Shown: positions 6,401 through 9,610 of the stretch, one piece after another | Layout: each line of letters starts with the position of its first letter | Numbering within the stretch: position 1 is the stretch's first letter | Assembly: GCA_022710245.1 (NCBI GenBank) | Contig: JAKLHH010000203.1 | Location: forward strand, 1 to 9,610 | DNA from: Myxococcota bacterium | GTDB lineage: Bacteria; Myxococcota; Polyangia; GCA-2747355; JAKLHH01 | Length of the DNA stretch: 9,610 nt | Direction of reading: 5' to 3' | The notes under the pieces: model-generated | What the model saw: only the letters and a program-made list of their open reading frames with translations | What the model was told of the DNA's origin: nothing | Databases searched by the model: none | Program-made: the position numbers and the translations under genes

Positions 6401-7562
6401 TGGCTGCACCGAAGGCCAGGCCCGGCTGCGGCGCGGGCGTGCGCGCGCCCGGCGAGGGCAGCCTCGCCTCCCCCGGCGGCCTCCAGGTCGGCGCCAGCTT
6501 CTTCTCCTCCTCGACGACGGGCTTCGCGCCGAGCGGGTCGAGGCGGAGCTGCGGCTTGGGCGGACCCGAGGGCCTGAGCAGCGGCATCGTCGGCGCGTCC
6601 TCCTCCTCGGGCAGGTCCCCCAGCGCGGGGAGGCGCAGCGTGCCCTCGTACTTTTTCGTCGTGCCGGCGCCCGCGTCCATCGGCTTCCAGGCGTCCTCGA
6701 CGGCGGCCTTCTCGACCTTCTCCACCGGCTGCGTCAGCCCCGGGTCGCTCTCCTCGGCGCGGCGCGGCGGCGCCCCGTCCTCGCGTCCCTGCGGGACGCT
6801 CCGGGATGAGACAGGGGGCGCTATCTCGGTCAGGGTGCTGAGCCCGCGCGGCGTGCCCATGCTCTCCAGCGTGGGCGCGGCTGGCAGCTCCTCCATCATG
6901 CTGTCGGAGACCTCGACGCTGTCCGAGCTCGGCTCCTTGGCCGAGAAGGTGACCTCGGAGAACGGGTCCATGTGAGGATCGTCGTCCTCCTCGAGGTCAT
7001 CGGCGCTGAGCTCGATCTGGGCGGACTCATCCGTGCGCGCGCCTGCCCCCAGCTTGCTCAGGCTCTTGACCAGCCGCGCCGTCTCGCTGACCTCCGGGGC
7101 CGGCGCGGCAGCGGCGCCAGGCGCGGCGGCGAAGGGGCGAACAGGGGCGGGTGCGGGCGTCGCGCCCAGGCGCTGGGGCGGCGGGGTGGCGCCGGAGGGG
7201 CGCTGCAGCGTCTCGAGGAGCGCGCGGCTCTTGTCGTCGTCCGGGTCGAGCTCGAGGACGCGCCCCAGGTGCTCTCGCGCCGCGGCGTGCTCGCCGCGCG
7301 TGAAGGCGACCTCCGCCAGGATGCGGTGGGCCTCGGCGGTGGTGGGGTCGAGCCGCACCACCTGCTGGGCCTCCTTCTTGGCGCCCTCGTGGCGCCCCTG
7401 GGCGAGCAGGCTCTGCGCCGCGACGAGGCGCAGCTCGGGGTCGTCGGTGCCGCGGGCCAGCGCGTCGTTGCAGACCTGCAGCGCGTCCGCGTACCGTTTG
7501 GCGCGGAGGAGCTGCTGGGCGCGCTCGACCGCGGTCTCAGACTTCCCGTCTGCCCCGTTCAT
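3441..7562 (-). CDS. Giant membrane-anchored TPR protein with long disordered linker
   Basis: A 1373-residue protein. Residues about 10-115 form roughly three TPR units (for example RYADALQVCNDALARG and AAREHLGRVLELDPDD). Residues about 116-583 are low-complexity and rich in Pro, Ala, Ser and acidic residues, so probably disordered. A basic stretch KKKRAGKK (585-592) precedes one membrane helix at about 598-619. Residues about 625-1373 are a long superhelix of many TPRs, with clear units near the C-terminus (ERAVRFYAKALQLDPSR, then a unit ending in EYLRTNPP). Basic residues before the helix predict a cytoplasmic N-terminus and a periplasmic C-terminal TPR arm. TPRs bind proteins, so a scaffold joining cytoplasmic and envelope partners is likely; no enzyme motif was seen. 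A CC pair lies at 875-876. The ATG at 7562 is chosen because the TPR begins immediately, GGGG lies 4 bases upstream, and the promoter lies just beyond; the frame stays open to 8003, but that extension covers the promoter and the divergent gene. It is the first gene of the operon. Confidence 0.88.
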   Translation of the reverse strand: MNGADGKSETAVERAQQLLRAKRYADALQVCNDALARGTDDPELRLVAAQSLLAQGRHEGAKKEAQQVVRLDPTTAEAHRILAEVAFTRGEHAAAREHLGRVLELDPDDDKSRALLETLQRPSGATPPPQRLGATPAPAPVRPFAAAPGAAAAPAPEVSETARLVKSLSKLGAGARTDESAQIELSADDLEEDDDPHMDPFSEVTFSAKEPSSDSVEVSDSMMEELPAAPTLESMGTPRGLSTLTEIAPPVSSRSVPQGREDGAPPRRAEESDPGLTQPVEKVEKAAVEDAWKPMDAGAGTTKKYEGTLRLPALGDLPEEEDAPTMPLLRPSGPPKPQLRLDPLGAKPVVEEEKKLAPTWRPPGEARLPSPGARTPAPQPGLAFGAASTPAAGRAPAPVGTPFSSPAAATSFAPQPGRDDDSDAFEEFAVEQASAPAPEELAEAQQTRAVPRILVRAAEPSEPSDPGVDGESSEDLLGMLTGRVARDDASMPESPAPTRRHKPTGPERPLGWDKVIPDAPRRKRPSEPARPLGRESGRARVVYEPEPDSQDSIELGSLPPRGPLTPDDLEQQLAAAAAIDPRAEKKKRAGKKGGAGRWVLIAFIGLVVGGGGLFGYLWYRSYKYVQGEWQTVREAIHKSTSEGYRDARAAAERILTHRGTDSKASSAIAMCDAAMSVEFGEDRLKAARDTLEKAKGTDSEWRTAANAFLALTDEPQRAEGYLQKGLEVYPESALLHYLRGRALAASEAPEKAREAYRSALKLVPRYTAARIALAVLEGQQASGYADASRALDEILRAEPDNLQALVERARLRARHGKELTEAAADARRVVGELASRAGRGQIGWAHLVLAQLAAQAKQFPAMGTELDLAIKSPPCCDSSFRHETAGELMKLFRMGDALVQLDAALKLKPKQPEYLQRLARVLLDLDDAAGALAQLQNAPARALETRLLTGRALFAQGSLGKAAETLKGVLAESKDSLEAAVQLAFVRARQGETAEAASTLEKLIAAHPDDPTLPKALGTVQLWARDYGKADATLRALWKVYKQDPAVPTLLGVASLRRHHIDRAQKRFDRALLIRPDYRPARLGLALLLLGMGRTGDARDQVAKIPELDRKRPDVLVLVARLALAEGKLDEARTATGDAEAAGAPAADVARLTGELALARKDKAAEESLRKASKLVRGKDAEVLTLLGRAQLLSGKVDDAYDTFNLALKEDPGNPLALLELGRIAIKDGEHPTAIKRLTEAVARMKERKFPAVKVSWVHTALGQGYLKQKDTGHAISSLQDAIDLDGAAAEPQFWMGETYSKLSHPERAVRFYAKALQLDPSRSEIYELLGRCYTKLNDPKLAAKNFEEYLRTNPPAAKAKAVQRELEKLQGQ

Positions 7563-7583
7563 GTCGCCCCGTTGCTTGCGAGT

Positions 7584-7598
7584 GCCGGTCGAACCGGC
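7584..7598. promoter_or_regulatory. Perfect hairpin in the TPR-gene leader
   Basis: GCCGGT, three loop bases, then ACCGGC form a perfect 6-bp inverted repeat that ends 21 bases upstream of the TPR-gene ATG. It is inside the predicted 63-base leader. It could be an RNA hairpin affecting translation or message stability, or a short operator. No T-tract follows, so it is not an intrinsic terminator. Confidence 0.35.
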
Positions 7599-7631
7599 GG
7601 AGCCAACAACAAAGTCCTTGTCTGGTCGCAG

Positions 7632-7660
7632 GTTATATCGCGAAGAGGGGCCCGGGGCAA
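7632..7660 (-). promoter_or_regulatory. Sigma-70-type promoter for the TPR/NTase/DUF218 operon
   Basis: On the minus strand TTGCCC (7660-7655) and TATAAC (7637-7632) are separated by exactly 17 bases. The -10 matches five of six consensus positions and the -35 matches TTG plus one further position. It is one of the few AT-containing stretches in the spacer. Transcription would start near 7625, leaving a leader of about 63 bases before the ATG at 7562. Confidence 0.6.
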
Positions 7661-7700
7661 CTCTCGGCGGCTTCCTTGCGGCGGCGGGGTCTCGAGCGGC

Positions 7701-7717
7701 GAGGCGACCCGAGGCGA
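7701..7717. repeat. Heptamer direct repeat at one helical turn in the divergent spacer
   Basis: GAGGCGA occurs at 7701-7707 and 7711-7717, a 10-bp period, upstream of the possible promoter of the ThrA-type gene. It might be a regulator site, but the local sequence is simple G/C/A-rich DNA in which such repeats arise easily. Confidence 0.15.
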
Positions 7718-7731
7718 GCGAAGAATCGGGC

Positions 7732-7747
7732 TGGCGCTTCCCCTGCA
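7732..7747 (+). promoter_or_regulatory. Sigma-54-like -24/-12 element before the ThrA-type gene
   Basis: The stretch TGGCGCTTCCCCTGCA has GG at 7733-7734 and GC at 7745-7746 with exactly 10 bases between them, the invariant geometry of sigma-54 promoters (consensus TGGCAC-N5-TTGCA). Two positions of the TTGC half and part of the -24 half deviate. Transcription would begin near 7758, about 30 bases before the GTG start, a sensible distance. No clear sigma-70 pair was seen for this gene. The short pattern can occur by chance in GC-rich DNA. Confidence 0.3.
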
Positions 7748-7790
7748 CTCTGGGCAGGCTAGGCACACCAAGAGCGCAAGGAGCCCACGA

Positions 7791-9610
7791 GTGCTGATGA
7801 TGAAGTTCGGCGGATCCTCGGTCGCCGACCGGGGTCGCATGGAGCACGTGGCCCGCCTGGTGGCCAGCCACGCAGGTCCCGTCGCCGTGGTCGTCTCGGC
7901 GATGGGCAAGACCACCGATCGCCTGCTCCGCGCCGCGGCGCTCGCCGAGGCGGGCGGCGGCCCGGAGCTGCGCTCCACGCTCTTCGAGCTCGAGCGGACG
8001 CACCGCGAGGCCTCGTCAGATCCGGAGCTCCTGCCGCTCCTCGACGAGCTCCTCGCCGAGCTGCGTAGCGTCCTCGACGGGGTGCGCCTGCTCCGCGAGC
8101 AGACGCCGCGCTCGCGCGCGCTGATCGCCTCCATCGGCGAGCGCCTGAGCGCGCCCGTCCTCGCCGCGCACCTCCGCGCGATCGGTCGCGAGGCCGAGGC
8201 GGTGGACGCGCGCGGGATCGTGGTCACCGACGACGCCCACGAGGCAGCGGTCGTGGCCCTCGAGCCCACGCGAGCCGCGACGCGGGCGCGGCTGCTGCCC
8301 ATCCTCGAGCGCGGCGCCGTGCCGGTCGTGACCGGCTTCATCGGCGCGACCCCGGCCGGGATCACCACCACCCTCGGGCGCGGCGGCTCGGACTACTCGG
8401 CGGCGCTGGTCGGGAGCCTGCTCGACGCCAGCGAGATCTGGATCTGGACGGACGTCTCCGGCATCCTCACCGCGGACCCGCGGCTGGTGAAGGAGGCGCG
8501 CACCCTCGAGCAGGTCTCCTACCGCGAGGCGGCGGAGATGTCCTACTTCGGGGCGAAGGTCCTGCACCCGAAGACCATCGGCCCCGCGGTCGCCGCCGGC
8601 ATCCCGATCCGGATCAAGAACACCTTCGCCCCCGAGCACCCGGGGACGCTGGTCGCCCAGACCGCGCCGGCGCTGCCCCAGGGCGTCAAGACGGTGAGCT
8701 CGGTCCACGACCTCGCGCTCTGCACCGTCGAGGGTCGCGGCATGGCGGGCGTGCCGGGCGTCGCGCGCCGGGTCTTCGAGGCGAGCGAGGCGGCCGGCGC
8801 GAACGTGGTGATGATCTCGCAGGCCTCCTCGGAGCAGAGCATCTCCTTCGTGGTCACCGCCGCCGACGCCGAGCGCCTGGTCCCGCTCCTGCGCGAGAGC
8901 TTCGCGCTGGAGCTCGCGGCGGGGGCCATCGATCGCATCGCCGCCGAGGGCGGGGTGGCGATCGCCTCCATCGTCGGCCAGGGCATGGCGGGGACGCCCG
9001 GGATCTCGGGCAAGCTCTTCGCCGCGCTCGGCGCCGTGCGGGTGAACGTCCTCGCCATCGCGCAGGGCGCGAGCGAGCTCTCCATCTCGGTCGCGCTCCG
9101 CGAGGCCGAGGCGCGCCGCGCGGTGCGGGCGATCCACTCGGCCTTCGGCCTGACGCGCCTCGTGAACCTCTGCCTGCTCGGCTGCGGCCGCGTCGGTCGC
9201 ACGTTCCTCAAGCAGCTCGAGGAGACGCGTCCCTCCATGGAGCGCGAGCTCGGCCTCGAGCTGCGCCTCGTCGGGATCGCGTCCAGCGAGAAGCTCCTCG
9301 TCGACGACGCCGGGCTCGATCCGGCGGGCGCCGTGGAGGCCCTCGCCAAGCGCGGCGGCCAGCGGGGCGCGGACGGCGAGCTCCTCGAGCGGCTCCTCGC
9401 GGCGCGCTTCACCGACCTCGTCCTCGTCGACGTCACCGCGGGCGAGACGGGCGAGCTGCAGCGCCTCGCGCTCGACGCGGGGGTGCACGTGGTGACCGCG
9501 AACAAGCGCCCCCTCTCGGGGCCGCTCGCCAGCTACGAGGCGCTCCTCGAGGCGGCGCGGCGGACCGGCGCGCGCCTCGGCTACGAGACCACCTTCGGCG
9601 CCGGGCTGCC
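7791..9610 (+). CDS. thrA: Bifunctional aspartokinase / homoserine dehydrogenase, 5' part
   Basis: The gene runs off the right edge; 606 complete codons are visible of about 820 usual for ThrA. The enzyme phosphorylates aspartate (first step to Lys, Met, Thr) and reduces aspartate semialdehyde to homoserine. The kinase domain (about 1-295) shows MKFGGSS (4-10), the SIGERLS substrate region, GRGGSDYSA (196-204) and the WTDVSGILTADPR nucleotide-site motif. Two ACT-type regulatory domains follow (about 303-378 and 388-455, each with G-M-x-G-x-P-G), where end-product inhibition, usually by threonine, is expected. The dehydrogenase begins with the NAD(P)-binding G464-C-G-R-V-G469, then VTANKRP (568-574) and YETTFGAGLP at the edge. 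GTG at 7791 is chosen because AAGGAG lies 7 bases upstream; ATG codons at 7797 and 7800 are alternatives with poorer spacing. A metL-type fusion cannot be excluded without the missing end, though the tandem ACT and motif pattern favour ThrA. Divergent from the TPR operon. Confidence 0.93.
   Translation, partial: MLMMKFGGSSVADRGRMEHVARLVASHAGPVAVVVSAMGKTTDRLLRAAALAEAGGGPELRSTLFELERTHREASSDPELLPLLDELLAELRSVLDGVRLLREQTPRSRALIASIGERLSAPVLAAHLRAIGREAEAVDARGIVVTDDAHEAAVVALEPTRAATRARLLPILERGAVPVVTGFIGATPAGITTTLGRGGSDYSAALVGSLLDASEIWIWTDVSGILTADPRLVKEARTLEQVSYREAAEMSYFGAKVLHPKTIGPAVAAGIPIRIKNTFAPEHPGTLVAQTAPALPQGVKTVSSVHDLALCTVEGRGMAGVPGVARRVFEASEAAGANVVMISQASSEQSISFVVTAADAERLVPLLRESFALELAAGAIDRIAAEGGVAIASIVGQGMAGTPGISGKLFAALGAVRVNVLAIAQGASELSISVALREAEARRAVRAIHSAFGLTRLVNLCLLGCGRVGRTFLKQLEETRPSMERELGLELRLVGIASSEKLLVDDAGLDPAGAVEALAKRGGQRGADGELLERLLAARFTDLVLVDVTAGETGELQRLALDAGVHVVTANKRPLSGPLASYEALLEAARRTGARLGYETTFGAGL

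Noticed and set aside
3360..6809. A 1149-codon open frame on the plus strand opposite the TPR gene
   Set aside because: Its translation is a monotonous Arg/Leu/Glu/Gly-rich string with no recognisable domain, as expected from the antisense of a GC-rich gene. The minus-strand frame encodes clear TPRs and a membrane helix.
7563..8003. An upstream extension of the TPR gene frame by 147 codons
   Set aside because: The extension covers the promoter, the leader hairpin and the 5' end of the divergent ThrA-type gene, and shows no TPR or other pattern.
8016..9488. A 490-codon minus-strand open frame
   Set aside because: It lies opposite the aspartokinase/homoserine dehydrogenase gene, which carries well-known catalytic motifs. 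The antisense product is compositionally biased and domain-free.

Overview
The window is very GC-rich DNA with tightly packed genes and strong third-position G/C bias. Long open frames therefore appear on the wrong strand throughout. A giant bitopic TPR protein with a long Pro/Ala/acidic linker, a RfaH/UpxY-type NusG paralogue, a fused aspartokinase-homoserine dehydrogenase and a possible sigma-54-like site all suggest a Myxococcota or other deltaproteobacterial-type chromosome. That assignment is inference; there is no rRNA or marker gene here.

Layout: positions 1-257 (+) hold the C-terminal end of a Gfo/Idh/MocA-type sugar-nucleotide oxidoreductase, probably the edge of a polysaccharide gene cluster to the left. 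Running leftwards on the minus strand towards it, in order of transcription, are: a 1373-residue membrane-anchored TPR protein (7562-3441), a PF14907-type nucleotidyltransferase-fold protein (3428-2328), a DUF218/YdcF/ElyC-like membrane protein (2324-1551), a NusG-like antiterminator (about 1430-918), a ribbon-helix-helix antitoxin (819-586) and a MazF/PemK toxin (about 601-272). The toxin gene is convergent with the oxidoreductase gene, with only 14 bases between their stops. From 7791 to the right edge (+) lies the first 606 codons of a ThrA-type aspartokinase/homoserine dehydrogenase, divergent from the TPR gene.

The first three minus-strand genes are spaced by 12 and 3 bases, so they almost certainly form one operon, read from a good -35/-10 pair (TTGCCC, 17 bases, TATAAC) in the 228-base divergent spacer. 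The NusG paralogue follows after about 120 bases and may have its own promoter. The families involved (nucleotidyltransferase fold, ElyC-like envelope protein, specialised NusG, and a sugar oxidoreductase next door) suggest a surface-polysaccharide or envelope theme. The function of the operon is not known from sequence. The toxin-antitoxin pair looks like a separate module with its own promoter. The ThrA-type enzyme is core amino-acid metabolism, unrelated to its neighbours.

No tRNA, rRNA, CRISPR array, insertion sequence or phage gene was seen. Apart from the genes listed, no gene-free stretch exceeds 300 bases.
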